Below, one piece after another: positions 40,170 to 48,363 of a DNA stretch of 64,000 nt; position 1 is the first letter of the stretch, and each line of letters opens with the position of its first letter. The notes under the pieces were generated by a model. The model saw only the letters and a list, made by a program, of their open reading frames with translations. It had not been told where the DNA came from and made no database searches. The stretch lies in the NCBI RefSeq assembly GCF_018326005.1, contig NZ_AP021903.1, forward strand, positions 1,056,001 to 1,120,000, read 5' to 3'. The position numbers and the translations under genes are program-made. This DNA comes from Pseudomonas sp. Seg1. Lineage in GTDB: Bacteria; Pseudomonadota; Gammaproteobacteria; Pseudomonadales; Pseudomonadaceae.

Positions 40170-41755
40170 GAGCTTTCCGTCAGAGCGAGAAGGGCTTCGG
40201 CTGTTTCCAGTCGATTGATAAGCGAACGCGGCTTGAAGTCGCCCGCACGAATGCCGCTCGACTCCGCCGCCTGTTGCAGCACCTGCGCGAGCTGATCAGC
40301 GCCGCCGTCGAGCAGGCGCACCTGCACCGGTCCCAGTTGCCCGAGCTGGCGTGCCTGGCCGTAATGAAAGGCGTCGGACAGTGCCGCCTCGATCGTCAGC
40401 GCCAAAGCACTGGCATCGAGGTCTCGGGACATCGCCACCAGCGCCGTGTAATGCGGTGGCGAAGCATAGGCATTGGGGATCAGACATGCGCCAGCCTGGG
40501 TGGTCGGGCAACGCTCGAACAGGTTCTGCACGACGTGTTCATCGAGTTTTTCTCCGACCAGATCACTGGTCCCCGTGGCACGTCCCACAAACTCGACCCG
40601 TGGCGTGGCGCCCGACATGCCGACGACGCGGACCCGATCGCCCAAAGCGTAGCGGTACAAGCCGCCACCGGTGCTCAGCAGCACCTGCGCCGTTTCGCCC
40701 AGACGTAACGAATGAGCGTGGCGCAGGCTGCCGTCTTCGCAAAGAAATTCCAGATAATGGCTGCCGATCGCCAACGGGCAACCCGGTCCGTCGCCGAAGG
40801 GAACACTCACGACGCCTTCGGTGGCAAACAGACTTTTTGGCAGCCACTGCGCCTGCGGAAAACGCGCGGCCAGTTGCGTGAAGTAATGGCGACTCGGACC
40901 TTCCATCCAGCAACTGACGGCGGCCAGGCGTGGCCATAACTCGCTGCAGTCACCCTGGGCGCGCGCGCGGCGTAACGCCGAGCGGCGCGGCGCGGGGAGC
41001 GCGGCCTCCAGCCATGCAAACGTCTGCAACTGTTCGGGTGTTTCGGCGTCGAACAGTGGCTGTAACAGGCTGGTCAGAAAGGTCGGGCTCCATACGCTGA
41101 TAAAGCTCAAATCAGCATCGGCCAGCAAGGCCAGCAGGGTCTGGCGGCGCCATTGCGACAGTGCACCGTTAAACTCTGGAATCAGCAACGTCCCTGCCAG
41201 ACCGGCCAGATGACTGCCGCTCAAATACTCCAGATCACTGGCCGAGCCGAGACAAATGCCATTGGGCCCGGCGACGGGCATTTGCAGGGGCGGCGACATC
41301 GACCAATAACTCGAGCCATGACTGATGCCCGGCACCTGGCGATGCATGTCGGCGAGCCACACGGTCAGCGCGCTGTGCATTTCTGCGAGGAAGGCGCGCG
41401 TATAGGGAATCGCTTTTTGCAGCGCGCTGTTGCCGCTCGTACGCTCGAAAAACAGCGGTGTGGCGGTGGTCAGAATCGCTGCGGATTCATGTTGAGCGCG
41501 CTCGATCCACGGCTGCAGTTGTGCGTAGGTGTGGACCGGTACGTTATCGCGAAACTGCGACGAGTCCTGCAGTCGGGCAAAGTGGTGGGCGCGGCCGAAT
41601 GCGCAATCACGATTGGTTTCGAGCAGGCGCTGCAATAAGCGTTCTTGCGTTGCTTGCGGTTGCTCGAGTTGCGCGTGCCATTGATCGAGTGTCGGCTTGG
41701 CGTGCTCGAGGAAGGTCTGCCACAGCGCGCGTTTGACATCCATGTTGGCGCTCAT
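40154..41755 (-). CDS. GH3-family acyl-acid amido synthetase-like protein
   Basis: This 533-residue protein belongs to the GH3 family of adenylate-forming enzymes, known from plants for joining jasmonate, auxin or benzoate to amino acids. Visible segments are LFFERTSGNSALQKAIPYTR (the phosphate-binding loop region), YWSMSPPLQMP, STGGGLYRYALGDRV and GRATGTSDLVGEKL. Bacterial members have mostly unknown products. Middle gene of the desaturase-GH3-Rieske operon, with its ATG overlapping the desaturase TGA by one base. Confidence 0.88.
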   Translation of the reverse strand: MSANMDVKRALWQTFLEHAKPTLDQWHAQLEQPQATQERLLQRLLETNRDCAFGRAHHFARLQDSSQFRDNVPVHTYAQLQPWIERAQHESAAILTTATPLFFERTSGNSALQKAIPYTRAFLAEMHSALTVWLADMHRQVPGISHGSSYWSMSPPLQMPVAGPNGICLGSASDLEYLSGSHLAGLAGTLLIPEFNGALSQWRRQTLLALLADADLSFISVWSPTFLTSLLQPLFDAETPEQLQTFAWLEAALPAPRRSALRRARAQGDCSELWPRLAAVSCWMEGPSRHYFTQLAARFPQAQWLPKSLFATEGVVSVPFGDGPGCPLAIGSHYLEFLCEDGSLRHAHSLRLGETAQVLLSTGGGLYRYALGDRVRVVGMSGATPRVEFVGRATGTSDLVGEKLDEHVVQNLFERCPTTQAGACLIPNAYASPPHYTALVAMSRDLDASALALTIEAALSDAFHYGQARQLGQLGPVQVRLLDGGADQLAQVLQQAAESSGIRAGDFKPRSLINRLETAEALLALTESSCRHL

Positions 41756-42684
41756 CAGAAGTAGGTCTTGTCCAGTTGCGTCAAGTCATCGGGTAACCGC
41801 TGGGGCGGCAGGAAAACCAGCAGCCAGCCATACCAGAGTGGCCGGGTTTCCTTCAGGTTGGAGGCCTCATGCATTTGCTGCCAATGCATGGCCGAGTGCC
41901 GATGATGAGTGAGGTTGTAGTTGAAGTTCAGAAACGCCCAGCGAACCAGTCGCGGGGCGCGCATGTTATAGGCGCCCTCGACGACATCCAGCGGCGTACG
42001 CATGTGGTACACCCACTGCAGCGACGACCAGGAAAATGCAAAAGCGCTATAGGTGATGAGCACAACGTGCCACGTCCACCCCAGCAACAGCCCGATCAAT
42101 AACCACGCGGCGACACCGGCAATGACTTCGTAGCGGATTCGTTTGAAGTCGGCGCTGGAGAAGTCCTTGAAGGCTGCGGCATAGGTGTTGACCTCTGCGG
42201 TTTGCGACCACTTGTCCGTGATGCGCGCCGGCAGCACCGGCAATAAAAGACTGCCGATAAACGCCGCCAACCAGATACCGCCCAGCACCGCGAAGTAGTA
42301 CTCGATTCGTTTGCGCCACAGCGACTCACCCGCAACTGCAAAGTCGGCCAGCTCTGCGCGTGTGCGATTGCGGACGTGATGACCCAGGTGATTGATATGG
42401 ATCAGCGTGGCCGAAGCACCAAACAGGGTAGAAGCCCACCACATGACAAAGTAGTTGAGTTTTTTGCGACTGTGCGCCAGTCCATGAAAGGACTCGTGCA
42501 TCATCGAGAAGACGCCTTGCATGACCAGACAAAACGGAATGAGCACCAGCCATTTGAGCCCGCCCGCATCGGTGTGGGACAGCCACGTCAGGGTCATACC
42601 CCAAACCAGCGTCTGCAGTGCCAGAACACACAGATTGCCCACGTCGAAACGACGCATTTGCGAAATGTCACTGGAACTGCGCAT
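41755..42684 (-). CDS. Membrane fatty acid desaturase
   Basis: This 309-residue protein has the three His boxes of membrane di-iron desaturases: HESFH (63-67), HINHLGHH (96-103) and HHRHSAMHWQQ near residue 265. Four or more hydrophobic segments surround them. Such enzymes desaturate or hydroxylate fatty acyl chains, sphingolipids or carotenoid ends. AAGGA precedes ATG 42684. First gene of the operon; diverges from the di-iron protein at 42791. Confidence 0.9.
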   Translation of the reverse strand: MRSSSDISQMRRFDVGNLCVLALQTLVWGMTLTWLSHTDAGGLKWLVLIPFCLVMQGVFSMMHESFHGLAHSRKKLNYFVMWWASTLFGASATLIHINHLGHHVRNRTRAELADFAVAGESLWRKRIEYYFAVLGGIWLAAFIGSLLLPVLPARITDKWSQTAEVNTYAAAFKDFSSADFKRIRYEVIAGVAAWLLIGLLLGWTWHVVLITYSAFAFSWSSLQWVYHMRTPLDVVEGAYNMRAPRLVRWAFLNFNYNLTHHRHSAMHWQQMHEASNLKETRPLWYGWLLVFLPPQRLPDDLTQLDKTYF

Positions 42685-42790
42685 ATGGGGTCCTTGAGAA
42701 TGCTCGAGTCGAAAAAGTATACCGTCCTGACCGCTTTGCTAACGATCAAATGCTGACGCGGCGGAGCGATGAGGAACCGCAGAAAACTTT

Positions 42791-43669
42791 ATGTCGTATC
42801 TAAAACGCCTTTTCAGCAGACGCTCGCTGACAAAATCCGTAAGTGCAGACATCCCCCGGCGTACCCTGCGGTTTGCACTTGATGAGCAGGTTCCTCGCTA
42901 TTGGTACCGTGGCTGGCCTCATGTAACACGCTTTTTCGATGGCCTGTCGATCATGTTTCCACTTGGCGAAAAACTCTTCATCGACAGTGTCGTGCACTTT
43001 CGAAAGGCGATCGACGAAGATCCGGCGCTGGCCCAGGCCGTTGACGCGTTCGTTTATCAGGAAGCGTCGCATATCCGCGAACATCGTTCGTATAACCAGC
43101 TACTCGCGGCACAAGGCGCCCCGATTGATGCGCTGGAACAACTGCTGATGCGCCGCCAGGAGGTGGGCAACAAATTTTCCCCGGTGATGCGCCTGGCCAT
43201 GACGGCCAGCCTGGAACATTTCACCGCGATCCTCTCCGATCAACTCTTGCGTCATCCCGCGATCCTTGAAGGCGCCGATACGAAGATGGCCATGCTGTGG
43301 CGCTGGCATGCGATCGAAGAAACCGAACACAAGGCCGTCGCCTACGATGTGCTGGGCGTGGTAGTGAGCAATCTGCTGCGGCGATACCTGATGCGTTGCG
43401 GGGTCATGCTGATCATGACGGGCTACTTTGCCATCGATGTCCTGTATTTCATTTACCGACTGGCAAGCAATGATGGGCAGCGTCGCAACGGGCGCGAATG
43501 GCTGCGTTTGCTCGCATGGTTATTCGTCCGACCCGGCCCACTGATCCGTGTGTTTCCGAAATGGCTTGCCTGGTTCATTCCGGGGTTTCACCCCAACCAT
43601 CTCGACACCCGTGAAGCGTTGGCAACGGCGCGGCAAACCCTCGACGAATACGCTGGGCGCACACCATGA
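42791..43669 (+). CDS. PF10118-type metal-dependent hydrolase, ferritin-like di-iron protein
   Basis: This 292-residue protein matches the family annotated as predicted metal-dependent hydrolases. Repeated Glu-x2-His motifs in long helices (QEASHIREH with Glu91/His94, SLEHFTAIL with Glu142/His143, IEETEHKAVAYDV with Glu177/His180) indicate a ferritin-like di-iron centre, more typical of oxidases or deformylating enzymes than hydrolases. The C-terminal part is hydrophobic around VMLIMTGYFAIDVLYFIY, suggesting membrane contact. Overlaps the hydrolase gene by 4 bp. Confidence 0.82.
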   Translation: MSYLKRLFSRRSLTKSVSADIPRRTLRFALDEQVPRYWYRGWPHVTRFFDGLSIMFPLGEKLFIDSVVHFRKAIDEDPALAQAVDAFVYQEASHIREHRSYNQLLAAQGAPIDALEQLLMRRQEVGNKFSPVMRLAMTASLEHFTAILSDQLLRHPAILEGADTKMAMLWRWHAIEETEHKAVAYDVLGVVVSNLLRRYLMRCGVMLIMTGYFAIDVLYFIYRLASNDGQRRNGREWLRLLAWLFVRPGPLIRVFPKWLAWFIPGFHPNHLDTREALATARQTLDEYAGRTP

Positions 43670-44577
43670 AAGGGCCTTCGGCGATGACACCCGCCTGGAC
43701 ACCTGAGGGATTTGCCGAGTGGTCACGGCATTTTCCGGCAACCGAATTCGTCGCGCCCGACGCATTGCTGGACTGCACGGAGCAATTTATCGCGTCCTGG
43801 CCCAAGCCCACGCTCAACCTTTCCCAGGACACGTTGGTGGTACTGGTGGCCGGGCTGTTTTCCGAATGGTTGCCCGGCTGTTTTCAGGATTGCGCGCGGA
43901 CGTTGCGGCGCCGGGGCTATCCGGTTTTGCGCATGCCTGTGCGTTCCTCTCGGGGCGTCATGGCGCAAGGTCGACATATCAGTCAGGTGCTGACGGCCCG
44001 ACTCAGGCAGGGGCAGCGATTTGTCGTGTTGGCGCACAGCAAGGGTGGGCTTGACGCGCTCGCGGCATTGGCAGAGGACAAACTGTTGAGTCAGGCGTGT
44101 GACGGTGTGGTGCTGGTGCAACCACCGACAGGTCCGTCCACAGTCATCGATGACGTGTTGGCTTGCAGCGCAGGGCAGTCGAACCTCGACTACCCGTTTG
44201 ATCGCCTTCGCCGGGTGTTGGCAAAAACCCGTTGGGTGGCCGCTGGCGCGCGGGATATCAGCAGTCTGCGCGACCCGCACATCAGCGACCTGCTCAAACA
44301 TTTGCCCGCCGACGTGCAATGCCTGCACGTGATCAGTTGGAGCGCCGTCCCCAGTTCGCGCTTCGATACCCATCATGCTCGCCTCAATGCGCGACGACCG
44401 GGTTGGGCCCATGACGGCCAGTTTTACCTCGAACATCAACGCATCGCGGGCATGCCGCAGATCTGCCTGCCCCGGCTCGACCATGGTCAACCGGTGCTGG
44501 GCGGCGGTGGCTTTGACGCCACGCGTTTCTGGTTGACGCTATTGGATGTCCTGCACGGTTGCGCTCAGACGAGATAG
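43666..44577 (+). CDS. Alpha/beta hydrolase-like protein
   Basis: This 303-residue protein has the nucleophile elbow-type motif AHSKGG (Ser125) after a central strand (RFVVLAHSKGGLDALAALA), and an N-terminal oxyanion region VVLVAGLFSEWLPG. It has no signal peptide. The late His is possibly in LPRLDHGQPVLGG. An esterase, lipase or thioesterase role in the neighbouring lipid pathway is inferred. It is coupled to the di-iron gene and runs tail to tail (13-bp overlap) with the GNAT gene. Confidence 0.8.
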   Translation: MKGPSAMTPAWTPEGFAEWSRHFPATEFVAPDALLDCTEQFIASWPKPTLNLSQDTLVVLVAGLFSEWLPGCFQDCARTLRRRGYPVLRMPVRSSRGVMAQGRHISQVLTARLRQGQRFVVLAHSKGGLDALAALAEDKLLSQACDGVVLVQPPTGPSTVIDDVLACSAGQSNLDYPFDRLRRVLAKTRWVAAGARDISSLRDPHISDLLKHLPADVQCLHVISWSAVPSSRFDTHHARLNARRPGWAHDGQFYLEHQRIAGMPQICLPRLDHGQPVLGGGGFDATRFWLTLLDVLHGCAQTR

Positions 44578-45680
44578 ATTTCAAACCCTGGGATGCGCTC
44601 GGCATCCTGCGGCGTCAACGCCGTGGCATTGCCCACACAAGGCGCCGTGTACAAGTCCATGGCTATGGACACGGCGCGATAGCGCTTCATGGCCAGCCAG
44701 AATGGGTCATGGTCATACAGGCATAGTTGCATCAACGCGTACTGACCGCGAACGCGCATCCACGTCGCGTCCAGCAGTGCCGCAAAAATCTGCGGGTCGC
44801 GTTGTCGGACGTGCAAATGGGTCAGGTAAACGTCGCGCAGCGCCTCGCCGGGCGCGGCAATGGCGGGGCGCCCCAACAGCGGCGCACAGGTGTTGAACGC
44901 GAGGCGCAGGGCCTGGTGGGTCAGCGGCAAAGTCTCAACCACCACGCGTTTGATCCGCCCGGCATCCCAGGGCGCGACGCAGCCCAGCAGGTTGTCTCGG
45001 GTGTCCAGTGCCAGCAGAAATGACGAGAGGCCGAAGTCCGGCCAAGTCTCCAGGCGCCTGGCAAACAGCGCCTCACTGAAGACGTTGCCGAAGGGCTGAT
45101 CTGCCGATTCCCGGTCTAGAAACGCGCGAAGTGCGTCGGCGTGACACGGCTGCGCTTGCACGATGCGCACGTGCTCAGGCGTTCGCGGGGTGCTTCCCCA
45201 GCCACGCTGGGCATACACGGCGACGTTGCTGTAGCCCCGCCAGTGCGCCAGCCCGAGTGGATTGGCGCGCCGTCCGCCGAGCAGTGACTGGGTGGCGAGA
45301 CGGTTGTCGCGGATGACACAGCAATAGGCGTGCTGCACCCCCGTTTCACCGGCCAGTGCTGCAAGACGGACTTTGACCTCGGCCATCCACGACAGCGACA
45401 GGCGTCGGTCAGGCACCAGCCGCAGGTCACCCAGATAGGCCACGGGCTGAATGTCGCCCTGAAGATAGCCCTCACGCACCACCAGGCTGGCGATGCCCTT
45501 CAGATCACCGGTTTCGTTCTCGGCCAGCCAGGTGCGATGGTCGCTGGCATGACAACGGTGCAGCGCAAAGTAGTCCGGCCCGCGATCGAAGCGCATTGGC
45601 AAACCACCCTGCATGGCCCGCTGCGCCTGAAAATCGAGCAACTGCCGATTGTCCGCCGCGCTGGCCTGGCGGATCAGCAT
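44565..45680 (-). CDS. GNAT-superfamily acyltransferase-like protein
   Basis: This 371-residue protein starts like a GNAT N-acyltransferase (MLIRQASAADNRQLLDFQAQ) with strands around PVAYLGDLRLVPDRRLS. Its length suggests a second, degenerate GNAT half (HVRIVQAQPCHADALRAFLD at the start of that half). The acceptor and donor are unknown; N-acylation of an amine in the pathway is a possibility. Its start overlaps the end of the next upstream gene by 7 bp. Confidence 0.72.
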   Translation of the reverse strand: MLIRQASAADNRQLLDFQAQRAMQGGLPMRFDRGPDYFALHRCHASDHRTWLAENETGDLKGIASLVVREGYLQGDIQPVAYLGDLRLVPDRRLSLSWMAEVKVRLAALAGETGVQHAYCCVIRDNRLATQSLLGGRRANPLGLAHWRGYSNVAVYAQRGWGSTPRTPEHVRIVQAQPCHADALRAFLDRESADQPFGNVFSEALFARRLETWPDFGLSSFLLALDTRDNLLGCVAPWDAGRIKRVVVETLPLTHQALRLAFNTCAPLLGRPAIAAPGEALRDVYLTHLHVRQRDPQIFAALLDATWMRVRGQYALMQLCLYDHDPFWLAMKRYRAVSIAMDLYTAPCVGNATALTPQDAERIPGFEIYLV

Positions 45681-46393
45681 GGTTGCACGGCGGCAAACAG
45701 ACGCAGCGCCAATGGCCGAAGGTTTTCGGGGTGCAATTCACATAGACAGACCAGCTCATCGCCCGACGCATAACGAGGATTCTGCTGTAGAAAATACGCG
45801 ACGTTTTCCAGGCGCAGGTGAGGGGCGGGGACGTGTGCCAGCTCGGTCGTCAAGCGACCTTGTGGCACTGTGAAAGACAGCACGCCCGTTGCGGGATCAT
45901 AGGCCTCGCCGAAACGATCCACTGCCAGATAATCCGCCAGTGCCTTAACCGCAGGGTCCGTCACCACGCCAGCGCGGGGGGCGTAGTTCAACGCCATGGC
46001 GGCCAGATAACGGTAGGTGCGGTGACCCTTGCAGATCAGAAACCAGTACAGCGGAACGTCAGGCTGCTCCTGCCAGATCTCACCGGCCAGGCGCATCCAC
46101 GCGAAAGCCAGTTGCTGGCTGCCCCAGTGTTCGCGGTCAATGATAGTGTCGCCGGAAAAAATCACCCTGATCGATTGCCCGCACCACGTGCGCTCATAGC
46201 GTTTGAGTGTGGTGAAACCGACGATAGTCTGATCCGCGCAACGCAACACGATGCAATGGGTCTTGTCCTGCAAATCCTGATCAAATTGCGGGCGAGAGAT
46301 GTCGCAGTAGGAGGCGGAATAAATCTCGAACATCCGATTGATTTCATGTGGATGCAGATCGGAGCATTCAACTGACGTTGCGCTCAAACGCAT
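45674..46393 (-). CDS. GNAT-like hypothetical protein
   Basis: This 239-residue protein is not firmly recognised. The first 140 residues look like an acyl/acetyltransferase fold (HEINRMFEIYSASYCDISRP, TIVGFTTLKRYERTWCGQSI). There is no signal peptide. I chose ATG 46393 because GAGGA lies 6 bases before it; ATG 46408 is an alternative. Co-transcribed with the preceding GNAT gene and divergent from the PAP2-desaturase fusion. Confidence 0.65.
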   Translation of the reverse strand: MRLSATSVECSDLHPHEINRMFEIYSASYCDISRPQFDQDLQDKTHCIVLRCADQTIVGFTTLKRYERTWCGQSIRVIFSGDTIIDREHWGSQQLAFAWMRLAGEIWQEQPDVPLYWFLICKGHRTYRYLAAMALNYAPRAGVVTDPAVKALADYLAVDRFGEAYDPATGVLSFTVPQGRLTTELAHVPAPHLRLENVAYFLQQNPRYASGDELVCLCELHPENLRPLALRLFAAVQPC

Positions 46394-46577
46394 GGAGATC
46401 CTCGGCATCGCAAGCAAGATGTCTGGAGTTTGGCGAGTTGAAAGGGTCAATGCAACGTAGACTTCCTTTCGTCGCTGTCATTTTCTGAAGGTGCAAACCT
46501 TGAATAACCGAGCAGAAATCGCCGTTCATGGCGGTATGAAAAATTGAGTTTGTTCTAACCTATCAGGCGCCTTATTC

Positions 46578-48038
46578 ATGTCATCCACGTTTGTCAGTCA
46601 TCACTTTGATACTTCGATCGTGACGCGACCCTTCCTCTGGCTGGTGATCTACACCGTCGTCACTGGCGCGCTGTATTTTCTCGTCACGCACTATCCGATG
46701 GGCGCGGTGCGGGTGATTCAACCGACAGGTTTTGACGCGCACATTGCTCGACTGCCTTACACCTTGCCGCTGTACCTGAGCTATGTATTGATCATGCCGG
46801 CACTGGTGCTACTGGGGCGGCGCCGCGAATGGCTGTTGCCCGCTTTTTTTGCGGCGGCCGTGGCGTCCGGAACCTGCCTGCTGAGCCACTTGTTCTGGCC
46901 AACCATGATCGAGCGTCCGGAGAACTCGTCGCAGTGGCTCACGTGGTTCTACCAACTCGACTCACCGCTGGCCGCCTCGCCCAGTGGGCACTTGGCTTTG
47001 CCGGTGGCGATCAGCGTTGTCCTCGCTTGCCTGCGCGTCCGTACGGCCTGGCTCTTCAGTCTGTGGAGCGTGGTGCTGGGGATTACCGTGTTGACGACGG
47101 GCCAGCACGTGCTGCTCGACGTGGTGTATGGCGCTGCGATCGGCGGCTTGGCAGGCCTGTTCACCGTCATGCTCAAGCGCCTGAAAGTGGATCTGCGCAG
47201 CATGGCGGCGATCCTGCTGGAATGGCTGTGCATCATCGTCACGTTGCGCATCGCCCTGTACGTGGGGGACTGGCGACTGTATGGCGTGGCCTTCGTGGTG
47301 ATTGCCGCGCGCCAACATGCGCTGTTCATCCTGTACCACGACGCGACGCACTATCACCTGACCCGTCATCGCACGCTCAACGACTTTCTGATCAACCTGG
47401 CAATCGGTGTGCCGGGAATGGTCCCGGTGGAATTCTATCGGCCCCTGCACCTCGAACATCATCAACAGACCGGAACCGCCAACGACCCGGAGCGCCGCTT
47501 TTTGTATCACCGCCAGCCTTGGGATTTCCGTCCACTGAGCGGCAAATTGTTGCTGCGACAATTGCTCGGGGATCTGTTGTTGATCAACACGCTGCGCAAT
47601 CTGCGCGCCTATAAGGCGGCGGGCGGAGCATCACCGAAGATGACCCGGCCGGCATTGGCTGCCGGCGTGATCTGGCTGTTCCTTTTATCTTTCATCGCTT
47701 GGCAAACGTCCGCCCAGACGCTCTTGCTGATGGTTTTTTTCTGGTTGGTGCCACTGGCCACGCTGGGCACCCTGCTGCAGAAAATCCGCAGCATTGCCGA
47801 GCACAGTGGCGGACCAGACGTCACCCCCGGTTGGCGGGAATGGACATATGCCTGGAAAGTCGGGTGCGTCGGGCGGTTTTTCATTTGGCCTTATCACATC
47901 AATCTGCACCTGCATCATCACCGCAGTGCCAACCATCCCTGGCATGTTCTCCCGCGTCTGGTTACGGCTGATGAAACGTTGCTGGACTCACGGACGCTGC
48001 CCTCGCTGCTCTGGTCGGGGGTGAACAAGAACCGTTGA
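46578..48038 (+). CDS. PAP2 phosphatase / fatty acid desaturase fusion
   Basis: This 486-residue membrane protein joins two enzymes. Residues about 60-200 form a PAP2-type domain with PSGH (135-138) and His177-x3-Asp181 (TGQHVLLDVVYG); the KX6RP motif is absent, as in inositolphosphotransferase-like members. From about 205 on is a desaturase with HDATHYH (254-260), HLEHHQQ (291-297) and HLHHHRSANHPWH near 450. It may dephosphorylate and desaturate a lipid, or act on a phospholipid head and chain. I know of no characterised example. Confidence 0.82.
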   Translation: MSSTFVSHHFDTSIVTRPFLWLVIYTVVTGALYFLVTHYPMGAVRVIQPTGFDAHIARLPYTLPLYLSYVLIMPALVLLGRRREWLLPAFFAAAVASGTCLLSHLFWPTMIERPENSSQWLTWFYQLDSPLAASPSGHLALPVAISVVLACLRVRTAWLFSLWSVVLGITVLTTGQHVLLDVVYGAAIGGLAGLFTVMLKRLKVDLRSMAAILLEWLCIIVTLRIALYVGDWRLYGVAFVVIAARQHALFILYHDATHYHLTRHRTLNDFLINLAIGVPGMVPVEFYRPLHLEHHQQTGTANDPERRFLYHRQPWDFRPLSGKLLLRQLLGDLLLINTLRNLRAYKAAGGASPKMTRPALAAGVIWLFLLSFIAWQTSAQTLLLMVFFWLVPLATLGTLLQKIRSIAEHSGGPDVTPGWREWTYAWKVGCVGRFFIWPYHINLHLHHHRSANHPWHVLPRLVTADETLLDSRTLPSLLWSGVNKNR

Positions 48039-48089
48039 TCCAGCTTGTTTCCCGGGCAGCAGCGCAGACGTAAAGAACGCCCCACGTTT

Positions 48090-48350
48090 TCAACTTGCAG
48101 CTTCGCCCTTGGGGTTGCTGGCAATCAGGCTGGCGCCGCACGCGGTTTTCATCCCGTGAAGCGCCACTGCGATGCCGCCGACATCCAGCAGGGCGCTGCC
48201 CTGCGTGATCGGGAAAACCCCTTTGCACAGTGGGCAAACCACCTTATGACCAACACCGGACATGGGTTTGCCGTTCAGGTCCGTCTGGTTGAAAGCTTCA
48301 AGAACGGTGCCACCATGACTGGTGGAGTCGCCGAGCCGAATGATGTCCAT
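48090..48350 (-). CDS. PAAR-domain type VI spike tip
   Basis: This 86-residue protein has the PAAR pattern (DIIRLGDSTSHGGTVLEA, VVCPLCKGVFPITQGS, VALHGMKTACGASL) that makes a zinc-bound cone on VgrG. No toxin extension is present. ATG 48350 gives MDIIRLGD; the frame upstream to 48467 overlaps tla3 and is rejected. Last gene of the island, 13 bp after tla3. Confidence 0.9.
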   Translation of the reverse strand: MDIIRLGDSTSHGGTVLEAFNQTDLNGKPMSGVGHKVVCPLCKGVFPITQGSALLDVGGIAVALHGMKTACGASLIASNPKGEAAS

Positions 48351-48363
48351 GGCAGCAGGCCTC

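Noticed and set aside
39084-48038. Reading the cluster as simple aromatic degradation
   Set aside because: The Rieske protein stands without a ferredoxin, reductase or ring-cleavage enzyme, and the other genes are lipid-type, so a catabolic pathway is not supported.
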